Source of the DNA: Lichenicola cladoniae
Lineage (GTDB): Bacteria; Pseudomonadota; Alphaproteobacteria; Acetobacterales; Acetobacteraceae
Direction: 5' to 3'
Length of the DNA: 64,000 nt
NCBI RefSeq assembly: GCF_013201075.1
Contig: NZ_CP053708.1
Span: forward strand, 933,501 to 997,500
Part shown: positions 17,222-26,110 of the stretch, one piece after another
How positions within the stretch are numbered: position 1 is the first letter of the stretch
Layout: each line of letters opens with the position of its first letter
Notes under the pieces: model-generated
Databases searched by the model: none
What the model saw: the letters and a program-made list of their open reading frames with translations, nothing else
What the model was told of the DNA's origin: nothing
Made by a program: the position numbers and the translations under genes

Positions 17222-18328
17222 CTATTTATTGTCGTTCGCTCCTACAGGAATTTGGCCAGCGGAGTCCTTCCAGAAATCTTTCTTGATATCCGCGTAGGTG
17301 TATTTCGGCTGGTCGCGCTTTAGGGCCAGATACTTGTCGACATTGTCTTTCGTGACCGGCTCCTGCTTGAGGTAGAAATCCCTCTGTGCATGGGTCAGCT
17401 TTTCCGGGTCGATATCACCGATCGCCGCGCCATATGCGAGCGACATGGACACGGCACCCTGCAGGACAGGATCGTTCCAGATGGTCACCAGCATGTCGCC
17501 GTTCTTGACCATCTCCAGGCCGATGTTCGATCCGTCGGAGCCGGTCACCAGGGTCTTGCCGTTAAGACCCTTCTCCTTGAGCGCTGCGACGGCGCCGCGC
17601 GCCATCGCGTCATTGGATGCGAATATGCCCTTGAGATCGCTGCCGTAATGCGCGAGCCAGGCGCGCGTGACATTCTGCGCCTTGGTTTCCTGCCAGTCCG
17701 CCACCTGGGTATCGACGAGTTTCAGCCCGGGGCATTCGGCCAGCGCCTTCTTCAGGCCCCTGATCCGCTGGTAGGCGGGCGGGGTGGACGGGACTCCCTC
17801 GATGGCAGCGATCTCGCCCTTGCCGCCGAGCGCCTTGCAGAGCGCCATTCCCTGATCATAGCCGGACTCGACACCATCGAAGGACGTATGCGCAACCCAG
17901 TATTGCGGATCGGTATCCCAGGGGTGGATGTCCTCGGGTCGGTTCCAAAGCGTTACGATCCGCACCTTGGCTTTTGCCGATCTGGCCACGACGGCCTTGA
18001 CGAAGGCGTTCGAGGACGGGTCGGTCGCCAGGGCACATTCATGGCAGCCGGTGGCGTAGGTGGCGCCAAGCTGGGCGAGAAGCTGGTCACCCTGATAGTT
18101 GCTGGTCAGCACGACAGGACTCTTGCCGAGCGAGTCCGCAATGTCGTGGACGCCCTGGAGATATTCGGACCAGTATTCCGACGCGGTCTCGTCGATCCCG
18201 ACGATCAACTTGCCGCCCTTCGCTTCCGCGGCGTCGCTTCGCGCCGACGGAACGACCGCCGTTATGGCAAGAGCCAGACAACAGAGCAACGTGTTGCGGA
18301 ACCCGCCAGATTTGATGTGTGCCGACAT
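17222..18328 (-). CDS. Sugar ABC transporter periplasmic substrate-binding protein
   Basis: The 368-residue protein starts with a signal peptide (about residues 1-34, SARSDAAEA near the cleavage site) and continues with a type-I periplasmic binding fold: LIVGIDETASEYW, then GTYATG-like and ASNDAMARGAVAALKEKG segments near the second lobe. The cysteines in YATGCHECALA form an unusual closely spaced pair near the first lobe. It delivers an unknown carbohydrate to the downstream permeases and ATPase. GGGA precedes the ATG by about nine bases. Confidence 0.86.
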   Translation of the reverse strand: MSAHIKSGGFRNTLLCCLALAITAVVPSARSDAAEAKGGKLIVGIDETASEYWSEYLQGVHDIADSLGKSPVVLTSNYQGDQLLAQLGATYATGCHECALATDPSSNAFVKAVVARSAKAKVRIVTLWNRPEDIHPWDTDPQYWVAHTSFDGVESGYDQGMALCKALGGKGEIAAIEGVPSTPPAYQRIRGLKKALAECPGLKLVDTQVADWQETKAQNVTRAWLAHYGSDLKGIFASNDAMARGAVAALKEKGLNGKTLVTGSDGSNIGLEMVKNGDMLVTIWNDPVLQGAVSMSLAYGAAIGDIDPEKLTHAQRDFYLKQEPVTKDNVDKYLALKRDQPKYTYADIKKDFWKDSAGQIPVGANDNK

Positions 18329-18367
18329 CGGCCGTTTCCCTTTGTTATTGACGGATAAAAAAGCCTG

Positions 18368-19426
18368 TTATTGCGGCCTGACCGTTCGAAGAGTCTCCAC
18401 GAGAAGACTGGCATTCTCTCTTTCGAGCGGAATCTTGCCGGTCTCGATCTCCAGCGCGACCTGGACGACGCGCTCGTTCATGGGCGCGGCCTGACCGTGC
18501 GCGGCAAGGATATCCACGACCCAGCCGTTAACTTCCTTGATCTCGGCACGACGCCCTTTCCGCCAATCCTGAAGGGACGTGGTCAAGGTGTCCTGGCTGG
18601 AGAAGGTAGTCAGCACCATCTCGAAGATCTGGTCGACATAGCGCTCGGGATCGTTGGTGGTGATCGGAGGCATGCCGATGATGGGCACGATTTTCGACCC
18701 ATCCGCCAGGGCGGCACGCATCGCCTCGTAGCCAGCTTCGCGCATGACGTCGAGCATGCCGGGATAACGGGCGGCATCGGCAAGGGGCATGTCGATGATG
18801 GCCGACGGGATGAGCTCGGCAGCGTTGACGACCAGCTTCATCCATTTTGCGGAGCGGATATCGTCGGTGACTTCGACGGTTCCGGTGCACCGCAGCAAAT
18901 CCGCGACGGCCTCGACCCGGTCCTGCGTGTTCGGATCGAGGGCACCCATGGCGAACCAGGACGTATCGTGGTCGTTTTCCCGGTTGGTCGTGCCCGGCAC
19001 CCACATGTTCGAGGCGATCTCGATGACGGCCCCGATAGTCCGCTCCCGGCCGACGATGCCGGCGATGTCCTCGTGCGTCATGCCGTTCTGCAGCCCCACG
19101 ACAAGGCCGTCAGCCGCAAGATAAGGCTCGATCAACTGGCAGGCCCATTTGGTGTCGTAGGCCTTCACGACAATGAAGACTATGTCAAAGGGCACTTTGA
19201 CTTCGGCCACCTGACACAGATGCAGAACAGGAACACGGACGTTGAAACTTCGGGTCGGGAGATTGACCGTTATTCCATGCTCGCGGATCGCCTCCACATG
19301 CTCGGGCCACTGCTCGATGAAGGTCACGTCGTGGCCGGCGGCGGCGAAATCGGCTCCTATCGATGCGCCCTGCGCACCGGTGCCGAGAAACGCGATCCGC
19401 GGTGACGCCTTTTGTGTCTGATCCAT
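18368..19426 (-). CDS. Ketopantoate reductase family (ApbA/PanE-like) oxidoreductase
   Basis: The 352-residue protein begins with the Rossmann turn FLGTGAQGASIG (about residues 14-25), includes VKAYDT and LQNGMTHED segments typical of the PanE N-terminal domain, and has the conserved Lys in SAKWMKLVVNAA. It is longer than E. coli PanE (about 300 residues). The ATG at 19426 has GGAG six bases upstream; a TTG at 19438 overlaps that site. Its lead position in a sugar-import operon suggests a 2-keto-acid or keto-sugar reductase rather than pantothenate synthesis. Confidence 0.8.
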   Translation of the reverse strand: MDQTQKASPRIAFLGTGAQGASIGADFAAAGHDVTFIEQWPEHVEAIREHGITVNLPTRSFNVRVPVLHLCQVAEVKVPFDIVFIVVKAYDTKWACQLIEPYLAADGLVVGLQNGMTHEDIAGIVGRERTIGAVIEIASNMWVPGTTNRENDHDTSWFAMGALDPNTQDRVEAVADLLRCTGTVEVTDDIRSAKWMKLVVNAAELIPSAIIDMPLADAARYPGMLDVMREAGYEAMRAALADGSKIVPIIGMPPITTNDPERYVDQIFEMVLTTFSSQDTLTTSLQDWRKGRRAEIKEVNGWVVDILAAHGQAAPMNERVVQVALEIETGKIPLERENASLLVETLRTVRPQ

Positions 19427-19897
19427 GTATTTCTCCAAATGGACGCGCAGCGCGAACCCATACTTGGCCAGGAAAGTCGAACATGTTGTCGGGACGTGCC
19501 GTCAGGCCCCGTGCACGCTCGAGTGAGACTTGATGTCAAGGCACCGGGCCGCGGAAACAGGGCGTGTTCGCCCTGGACGCGGCATCTCGCCTCGCCCCGT
19601 GTTCAAGCTCATGACGCCTCCCCGGCGCTGATCCTTCGCACTGTTTACCAGCGCGTTGCCGGATCGTTATGTCGACATCCAAACCGAGTCAAGAGCAAAC
19701 CTTTGCGCAAAACGGCGATAGGCATGTTCACGAGGTGCTGGTATCGGACGCATGCGCAGTTAGGGGATCGGCGTCGCTTCGGCGATCGCCGCGGTCAGCC
19801 CCGAGATGGTGAGCTGTCGCGTTTCATCTTATACTTTGTCATGCAATTGCGGGCGTGTCATCGATGATAAAAACCACTTTGGGAGCGGTTGAGCAGC
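19427..19897. promoter_or_regulatory. Divergent intergenic control region, importer operon and lacI-type gene
   Basis: This 471-bp region holds no credible gene. A TATACT hexamer at 19830-19835 could be a -10 element for the plus-strand regulator, without a good -35. A 10-bp palindrome at 19858-19867 is the clearest operator candidate. Confidence 0.4.
19858..19867. promoter_or_regulatory. Candidate LacI-family operator TCATCGATGA
   Basis: A perfect 10-bp palindrome with the central CG step common in LacI-family operators lies 30 bp before the regulator start and just downstream of a possible -10. It could mediate autoregulation. It is short, so chance occurrence is possible. Confidence 0.3.
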
Positions 19898-21013
19898 ATG
19901 CGACGTCCGACCGGTAAGGAAACCAACAGGCGGTCACGGGCCACCATCGTCGATGTGGCGACCAAGGCCGGCGTGCATGTATCGACGGCGTCGCGCGCGC
20001 TCAATCCGAAGTCCGAACATCGGATTTCCAGCAAGACCGTCAGCAAGATCGAGCGGATCGCGGAGCAGCTCGGTTACAGCGCCAACCCGCTTGCCTCGAG
20101 CCTGCGGACACAGCGAACCGGCACAGTGGGCCTTGTCGTTCCCAATCTGAGTGACCCGCTCTTTGGACCGATCATCGCATCTGTGCAGGAACGTGTGGCT
20201 CGGGATGGTTACATCACGTTCGTCGCCAGCTCCGACTATAAGCCCGAAAAGCTGTTGTCGATTATCCAAACGATGGCTCGACAGCATGTTGCCGGGCTTG
20301 TGATCGCAAGTTTCGACCTGAACGATCCCGCGGCCGACCTCTGTGTCGAAATGGGAATCCCCACGGTCGCATTGCTCCGAGACCCACGGCACCCCGACCT
20401 GTCCTCAATCGCCATGGATGACGAGAAGGGTGTCGAGGCACTGGTGGACTACATCCTGGGCCTGGGACACAAAGCGGTCGCATACATCACTGCTCCATTG
20501 GCGGCATCGACCGCTCAGAACCGACTGGCCGGCTTTGTTGCCGGCTCAAAGCTTCCGAAGGCGGCTGGCTGCAAGTTCGAGGTCATAGAGTCCCAGGCGT
20601 ATGACATCGAAGAAGGCGAGCGGATCATGAAGACAATGCTCGCGAACGGTCTCGAGGCGACGGCGATCCTGTGCTTCAACGATCTGCTGGCGGTCGGCGC
20701 TCTTGTCGCGTTGAAATCGGTCGGGATCTCATGTCCGGAACGGATCTCGGTCACAGGGGTCAACGACCTGCCATTTGCGGCTCTTCTGACACCGCCGCTC
20801 ACGACCCTCCACAATGCCGGGCGTAGGCTTGGCCAGGAGGGAGCCGAGCTTCTGATCAGGCTTATCGAAAAAGGAGACTGTCCGGTCGAACACATCCTGT
20901 TTCCATCCCATATCGTGATCCGGGGCAGCACGGGGCCGGCGCCGAAAGCTAGGCAGAGCGACGATAATCGGGCCACTAAAGTTCGCCGCAAACCGACGTC
21001 CGGGAAGATCTAG
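19898..21013 (+). CDS. LacI-family transcriptional regulator
   Basis: The 371-residue protein has an N-terminal LacI helix-turn-helix (about residues 16-62: TIVDVATKAGVHVSTASRAL, then the hinge helix ANPLASSLRTQ) and a C-terminal periplasmic-binding-like effector domain (GLVVPNLSDPLFGPII; later CFNDLLAVGALVALK). The ATG at 19898 is used; a TTG nine bases earlier is in frame. It is divergent from the importer operon at 12821-19426, so it most likely represses that operon until its sugar ligand is present. Confidence 0.9.
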   Translation: MRRPTGKETNRRSRATIVDVATKAGVHVSTASRALNPKSEHRISSKTVSKIERIAEQLGYSANPLASSLRTQRTGTVGLVVPNLSDPLFGPIIASVQERVARDGYITFVASSDYKPEKLLSIIQTMARQHVAGLVIASFDLNDPAADLCVEMGIPTVALLRDPRHPDLSSIAMDDEKGVEALVDYILGLGHKAVAYITAPLAASTAQNRLAGFVAGSKLPKAAGCKFEVIESQAYDIEEGERIMKTMLANGLEATAILCFNDLLAVGALVALKSVGISCPERISVTGVNDLPFAALLTPPLTTLHNAGRRLGQEGAELLIRLIEKGDCPVEHILFPSHIVIRGSTGPAPKARQSDDNRATKVRRKPTSGKI

Positions 21014-21045
21014 ATGTCGCCGAAGAGGACAAGCCCGGACGCCTG

Positions 21046-21330
21046 TTAGACGACCTGCCCAATCGTGACACGCCCTTCGGAGAAGCTGATGCGGTCGTAG
21101 ATGCCATGCATGACGAACGGATCCTTGGCGCAGACTGCTTTCATCGTCTCGATGTCGGGCGCGTCGGCAATGACGATGGCACCGGTCTGAACACCTTCCT
21201 GATCGAAAATCGGACCCGACTGGAGAATAGTCAGGGCGCCGCTCCGCAGGAACGCCTTGTGCGCTTCCAGCAGGTTCGCTCGGTCGATGTTTCGATCCGG
21301 CGAGGAATACGCGATCCTGACGCAGATCAT
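21046..21330 (-). CDS. YciI-like small protein
   Basis: This 94-residue protein matches the YciI fold: an ICVRIAYSSPD first strand, LLEAHKAFL helix, SGPIFDQEG turn and CAKDPFVMHGIYD with the family's Asp-Pro-Phe. It is the second YciI-like gene in the window and again sits beside a sugar-import locus (convergent with the LacI gene, 32 bp apart). GGAAG lies about nine bases before the ATG. Function is unassigned; members have been proposed to act as small isomerases or hydrolases. Confidence 0.8.
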   Translation of the reverse strand: MICVRIAYSSPDRNIDRANLLEAHKAFLRSGALTILQSGPIFDQEGVQTGAIVIADAPDIETMKAVCAKDPFVMHGIYDRISFSEGRVTIGQVV

Positions 21331-21534
21331 TGAGAAACGCTTCCATCAGCCACTAGAAACTCCTTCAACACAGTGAAATATGTCCAGCGTGGCGTTTCAA
21401 AGTCTTTCAGCCTGACCTCGCCATGCGCCGACCGCTCGCCGGGACTGCACCAGACTCTGGGACTATCGCACCGCGCAGGGCCAGAACAGCCTGCTCGCCC
21501 ACCATACTCCTAGCAAGGCTTGGTAATGCACGCG

Positions 21535-22145
21535 TCAGTCTATACGCAGATCACCAGCGAACAGCTTGATGAGCGCGTCCACCTGCGGCTGCAATCGTCT
21601 ACTTTTGGGCCATACGATATCGAGACCCAAGCCATCGGTTGCCAATTCGGGCAATATCTCGACCAACTCGCCGCTCCGAAGCTCGGCCTCTATGAGCCAG
21701 GTCGCCAGTTGCGCAATGCTAAAAGCCGCCTTGACCGCGTAGACCTGCGCCTCTGCGCTGCCGAGAAACATGCGCCCGTCCATAGGGCGTCGTTCTGAGG
21801 GTCGGGCCTCACGTGCGAAGCGCCATGTGATCGCGCTGCGGTCCGTCTTGCCGTACAGAATGCAGGCATGATGCAGCAGGGCTTCTTCCGAGGTGGGTGC
21901 GCCGTGGCGGGCCAGATACTCGGAGCGGCGAAAAGCGTCACCCGCTCGATGCCGAGGTGAAGGTGTCCCAGGGTATCGGGCCAGACGTCCGGTGCGCCAA
22001 TGCGCACGGCGACATCTATGCCGTCCTCGGCCACGTCGACGACACGATCGGTGAAGGTGATGCAGGGTCGAAGATGAGGGTGTCTCTCGACGAACTGCAG
22101 GATCAGGGGAAGGACCCGCATCCGCCAGCGAGACCGCCGGCTAGT
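21535..22145 (-). pseudogene. LysR-family regulator remnant (effector domain only, frameshifted)
   Basis: On the minus strand, 22145-21925 encodes the start of a LysR effector-binding domain (VLPLILQFVERHP, then EDGIDVAVRIGAPD). Near 21921-21923 one base appears to be missing: the frame reads CCG-AGT where LFAAPEYLARHG would be expected. The next frame continues with EYLARHGA and runs to the normal-looking end at 21535 (FSIAQLATWLIE, LIKLFAGDLRID). The whole N-terminal helix-turn-helix and linker are absent. A TAA precedes the first coding residues at 22146-22148. This is a broken gene. Confidence 0.82.
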
Positions 22146-22209
22146 TTACCGGTCCAGATCACGCCTGCGAGCCGATCTCCCACGTGTAAAAAGGCATTCG
22201 GCAGCCCTA

Positions 22210-22767
22210 GTGTTCGGCATCCCGCTTGGTACCCTGGCGGCCTCCACGATCGGCTGGCGCGGCACGTTCTGGAGCCTCTCCGGCCTGTCGATCCTGGTGG
22301 CGATCCTGTTGGCGCTCACCTGCCCCAGTCTGGCGCGACCGGAGCGCGTTCGTATTGCCGAACAGCTTCGTATCCTCCGGGACCCGTTTTTCGTCGGCCG
22401 CAACCCGCTTGGCGCCACGCTGCTGACAGTGGCGATACTGGCTCTGGGCATGATCGCGGTTCCGGCGCCGGCAGGCTCCACGATCGGACTGCTGCTCGGG
22501 ATGGCGGTCTGGGGCATTGCGAATGCGGCGCTCTACCCCATCTGCCAGGTTCGCGTGATGAAATCCGCTGTCCACGCCCAGGCTCTGGCCGGAACGTTGA
22601 ACGTCGCCATGGCCAATGCCGGCATCGGACCAAGCGCCATCTTCGGCGGTCTTGCCCTCCGGCATTTCGGGCTCTGGAGTCTTGGATGCGTTGCGGCCGC
22701 AATTGCGGTCCTGGCGATGGCAACAGTGCCGATTGTCGCACGCCTGGGCAGAGGAGCCGGCCGATGA
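22210..22767 (+). pseudogene. MFS transporter remnant (C-terminal half)
   Basis: The 185-residue open frame starts inside an MFS protein of the DHA1 drug/arabinose-efflux type: FGIPLGTLAASTIGWRGTFW corresponds to the region around membrane spans 4-5, and the remaining hydrophobic segments continue to a normal C terminus. The first four or so spans are missing and there is no ribosome site, so it is a truncated gene. Its stop overlaps the next start (ATGA), which shows it once headed an operon with the LLM oxidoreductase. Confidence 0.8.
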
Positions 22768-23759
22768 GCAACGTTCTGTCGACCACGACCCCAACCACCA
22801 GTAACGATCTCGCCGACCACCGTGGCTACGCCCGCGTGTTCCAACCCGGGCACTTGACCGTCGGCTTCATAGCCCCGCTCGAGGGCTATCCGGACAGCCC
22901 GGGCCCGACGCTGAGGGACCACGACATCATGATCCGCAAGGCCGACGACCTCGGTTTCGCAGCGCTCTGGCTTCGCGACGTGCCGTTCTACGACCCGCAC
23001 TTCGGCGACGTCGGCCAGGTGATCGATCCCATGGTCTACGCCGGCTGGATCGCGGCGCAGACCCGCAGGATAACGATCGGTACCGCCGGCATCGTGTTGC
23101 CGCTGCGCGATCCGCTGATCGTCGCCAAGCAGGCGGCGAGCATCGACCAGCTTACCGGCGGCCGTTTCCTCCTGGGGCTATCGTCCGGCGACCGCCCCTC
23201 CGAGTTTGCCGCGTTCGGCGCCGATATCGGGAACCGTGCCGCCCGTTACCGAGACGGCCTGTCGGTCATTCGCGCAGCAACCGAAACGCGCTTCCCGACC
23301 CTGGACTCCGAATTCTACGGCAGGCTGGACGGAAGCCTCGATCTCGTCCCGAAGCCGGTCGGGCCGCGTCTGCCGATCCTGGCGATCGGCCGGGCGGGTC
23401 AGACGCTCGACTGGATCGGCACCGCCACCGACGGCTGGATCTGGCACCTCAGCGATGCAAGGAGATTGCCGGACGTGATTGCGCATTGGAGGCAGGCTTC
23501 GCCGGACGAGCAGTTCAAGCCATATGGCTACGGAGCAATGTTCGACCTGTCGTCGAATCCCGATGCGCCGCTGCAAATCGGCGGCGGTATGCGGGGTGGA
23601 CGAAACGCCTTGCTCGACCACTGGCAGCGGCAACGAGACGAGGGCGTGAATCACATCGCCCTGAACCTGAAGCCGATCCGGCGGCCCGCCGGCGACGTGA
23701 TGGATGAGCTTGCCGCCTACATCCTTCCCCATTTCCCAACGCCGGGCGCGGCCAGTTAG
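22764..23759 (+). CDS. LLM-class flavin-dependent oxidoreductase
   Basis: The 331-residue protein has the bacterial luciferase-like TIM barrel: LRDVPFYDP near residues 72-80, the RRITIGTAGIVLPLRDPLIVAKQAASID strand-helix block (about residues 103-130) and GGRFLLGLSSGD, all typical of this class. Members use FMNH2 or F420 to oxidise organic substrates, often alkanes, sulfonates or aromatics. GAGGAG lies upstream and the ATG overlaps the stop of the truncated MFS gene. Because that gene has lost its promoter end, expression now depends on readthrough or a fortuitous promoter. Confidence 0.85.
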   Translation: MSNVLSTTTPTTSNDLADHRGYARVFQPGHLTVGFIAPLEGYPDSPGPTLRDHDIMIRKADDLGFAALWLRDVPFYDPHFGDVGQVIDPMVYAGWIAAQTRRITIGTAGIVLPLRDPLIVAKQAASIDQLTGGRFLLGLSSGDRPSEFAAFGADIGNRAARYRDGLSVIRAATETRFPTLDSEFYGRLDGSLDLVPKPVGPRLPILAIGRAGQTLDWIGTATDGWIWHLSDARRLPDVIAHWRQASPDEQFKPYGYGAMFDLSSNPDAPLQIGGGMRGGRNALLDHWQRQRDEGVNHIALNLKPIRRPAGDVMDELAAYILPHFPTPGAAS

Positions 23760-23814
23760 CCCCTCCGCCATCGGTTCCCACTGCTGCCGTTGAACCACAA
23801 ACTCAGGTAACGTC

Positions 23815-24723
23815 ATGACACTGCAAAATTACGCCACTCGCGACGAGTCCATCCGCATCAATTCCTACACGACGGTCCTGCGCCGAAACGACGTGCCACA
23901 CGATGTTTTTGCGACCTATTGGCGCGACGTGCATGGCCCGCTCTGTTCCAGGATCCCCGGCCTCGCCTGGTATGTCCAACACCATTTCAGCCGTGAGCAG
24001 GATGCGCATCTATGGCCGGAGGTCGATGGTGTTACGCCGTTGCCGGGTTACATCCTGGATGGCGGGGTGGAGATCGGCTTTGCCGATGTGGCGGACCAGG
24101 CCGTGTTCAAAGACGCCAGTTCCATCCTGTTCTCGGACGAACAGAACATGTTCGCCGAGACGCTGGCTTACGATTTGCCGAACGGGTCGATGACCCTCCT
24201 AGATCGATGGGCCGATCCCGCCCCGAACGGTAAGGACGGTCTCGACCGCATTCACCTGCATTTCAGCCCGCGGCACGACGATATCGCCGCTTTTCAGACC
24301 TTCTTGAAGGATGATCTGGCGGCGACCTTGGCGGCTTCGCCCGAGGTCTGGAAAGTGCGGCTGCATTTGCCAGCGCAGTACGACAACGCGGCGCCGAGCC
24401 CGCCGGCCCCGAACGTCGCGCATTTTGCATCTTCGGAGCGCACGCATCTGGCCGTCATGGAACTAGCCTTCGCCAACCCCCTCGCGAGGCGGGCCTTCTA
24501 CGCCTCGGAGGAGTTTCAATCGACCGTCGCCGCTCAGGGCCGCCACATCCGGCATGCCTCCGCCTTCGCGGTCAGTGGTGTCTACACCTACGTGCGGAAC
24601 AAAACACTGACCACGGCCGGTTTGCGAGGTAGCCGCGCTGCTCAACTCATCGTACTGCTCGGGGCCAACAACCAGATTTCTCCGGACGTAGAGCACCTCC
24701 TGCAGTTTGGAACGAACCGGTGA
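23815..24723 (+). CDS. EthD-like dimeric alpha/beta-barrel protein
   Basis: The 302-residue protein has an N-terminal EthD-like motif (FATYWRDVHGPLCSRIPG, about residues 35-52) and a second ferredoxin-like half starting near residue 142 (RIHLHFSPRHDD), so it resembles two fused dimeric-barrel units. EthD-type proteins accompany monooxygenase systems, and this gene follows the LLM oxidoreductase by 55 bp. No catalytic residues can be assigned. It probably acts in the same pathway, as an accessory or product-processing protein. Confidence 0.65.
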   Translation: MTLQNYATRDESIRINSYTTVLRRNDVPHDVFATYWRDVHGPLCSRIPGLAWYVQHHFSREQDAHLWPEVDGVTPLPGYILDGGVEIGFADVADQAVFKDASSILFSDEQNMFAETLAYDLPNGSMTLLDRWADPAPNGKDGLDRIHLHFSPRHDDIAAFQTFLKDDLAATLAASPEVWKVRLHLPAQYDNAAPSPPAPNVAHFASSERTHLAVMELAFANPLARRAFYASEEFQSTVAAQGRHIRHASAFAVSGVYTYVRNKTLTTAGLRGSRAAQLIVLLGANNQISPDVEHLLQFGTNR

Positions 24724-25054
24724 TGTGGCGTCGGTTTGATCAGTATAGCTTATCGAATGCGGATCGATCGTCTCGCTGTCTATGACCTCGATTGCCTCCC
24801 TTTGAGGAGCCACTGGATCAAGGCGGGGCTCATGCGTTGACGGACATTCCAGGCTGTCGCTCTCGGGAGGATCGTGCCAAGGTTCGTGGCCGAACGGGGT
24901 GCGCACTGGCGGCCTAGCTAAGCTGACCGCAAGACGATCTCGACGGACCGGTGCTGCTACGAGCGTCATTAAGCCTTATCCGAAATACAGGCTACGGCTA
25001 ACGTTGGCCGTGGAGGGCCCGCCCGAGCCTTGCACGAGCGCGTCACCGGAATGG
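24724..25054. other. Intergenic region without visible gene
   Basis: These 331 bp separate two convergent genes. I see no credible coding sequence, RNA gene or strong terminator hairpin. Confidence 0.5.
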
Positions 25055-25726
25055 TCAATCCGGCGGCGCGCCCACCTGCCGCCGGGGCTCTGCGTTCGAA
25101 AAAGCCGTATGCGCCTCGCAGGCCCGCATGATCCGCTCGATGGTCGGGATGCCATCAACAGCAATGCCGAAGACACGCATCACTACAATAAGACTGGCTA
25201 GGCAGATGTCGGCCATGCCGATCGCATCGCCGTGGCAATAGATTCCGGTCCCGGGATCGCTGCTCAGCCGCTTCTCGAACGCTTGCAGGCCGGTGGTGAA
25301 CCAGCGGGTTTGCCAGTCGCGCCATTGCGGGTCGTCGAAGCCGCCGGTCGTAGTCAGATACTTTTTCACCCGGGGAACGATGAGTGGATGGGTATCCGCC
25401 GCCAGCATCAACGACAATGATCGCACCCGAGCCCGGCCAATCGGATCGGGTGGTAACAGCGGTGGCTCTGGATGTATCTCGTCAAGATACTCCAGGATCG
25501 CCAGGGACTGGGTAAGCGGCAATGCATCGGTTTCGTGGTCGATCAATGCCGGGATGGCGCCGAGCGGATTGATTGCAAGAAAGGCGTCCTGCCGATGCTC
25601 ACCAGCATCGATATTGATGATCCGCTCGGCCGCCGTGATCCCCTTGAGGGCCAGAGCCACCCTTACCCGATAGGTGGCCGAGGTGCGCCAGTAGGCGAAT
25701 AGTTCGAAACGCGGCTTTGCAGTCAT
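25055..25726 (-). CDS. maiA: Maleylacetoacetate isomerase / zeta-class glutathione transferase
   Basis: The 223-residue protein has the zeta-class signature near the N terminus (SATYRVRVALALKG, about residues 16-29; the family motif is SSCxWRVRIAL-like), followed by INPLGAIPALID and the TQSLAILEYLDE segment of the thioredoxin-like domain, then an all-helical C-terminal domain. The enzyme isomerises maleylacetoacetate, or maleylpyruvate in the gentisate pathway, with glutathione. No homogentisate or gentisate dioxygenase is nearby, so its role here may be a different cis-trans isomerisation or dehalogenation. The ribosome site is weak. Confidence 0.82.
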   Translation of the reverse strand: MTAKPRFELFAYWRTSATYRVRVALALKGITAAERIINIDAGEHRQDAFLAINPLGAIPALIDHETDALPLTQSLAILEYLDEIHPEPPLLPPDPIGRARVRSLSLMLAADTHPLIVPRVKKYLTTTGGFDDPQWRDWQTRWFTTGLQAFEKRLSSDPGTGIYCHGDAIGMADICLASLIVVMRVFGIAVDGIPTIERIMRACEAHTAFSNAEPRRQVGAPPD

Positions 25727-26110
25727 GCGGCTACATCCGGCAGTGGTCTCAGCGATATGCTCGGTGGCCCGTTCGGATGCAAGGGTTCGGCGCCGTTACC
25801 AGACCTGGACGGGCTGTACTGAAAATTCCACGCCTCCGATTGAAACTGGAGCCATCGGCCACGCTTCATCGATGCGTCAAAATTTGATGGCCAGCCCCGG
25901 CATCTGCAGTCAGAGATTGCCACCCAGAGAGTGCAGCGACGGAACGCTCGACGTTCGCCGATCAGGCGGGCTGATGCGCCCGCTGATGGATGATCGAGCA
26001 CCAGGATCAGCTCGGACGTAGATTGCCGGTGAACAGACGAACAGCATCTGAACAGAACAGTGCTCGCGTCCGGAAGCGCGCGATGACAGTGCCGTCGATC
26101 ACCAGAACCA
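25727..26110. other. Intergenic region without visible gene
   Basis: These 384 bp between two minus-strand genes contain an open frame on the minus strand, but its composition (Arg/Ser/Cys-rich) and overlap with the SDR look like a shadow. Nothing else is supported. Confidence 0.45.
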
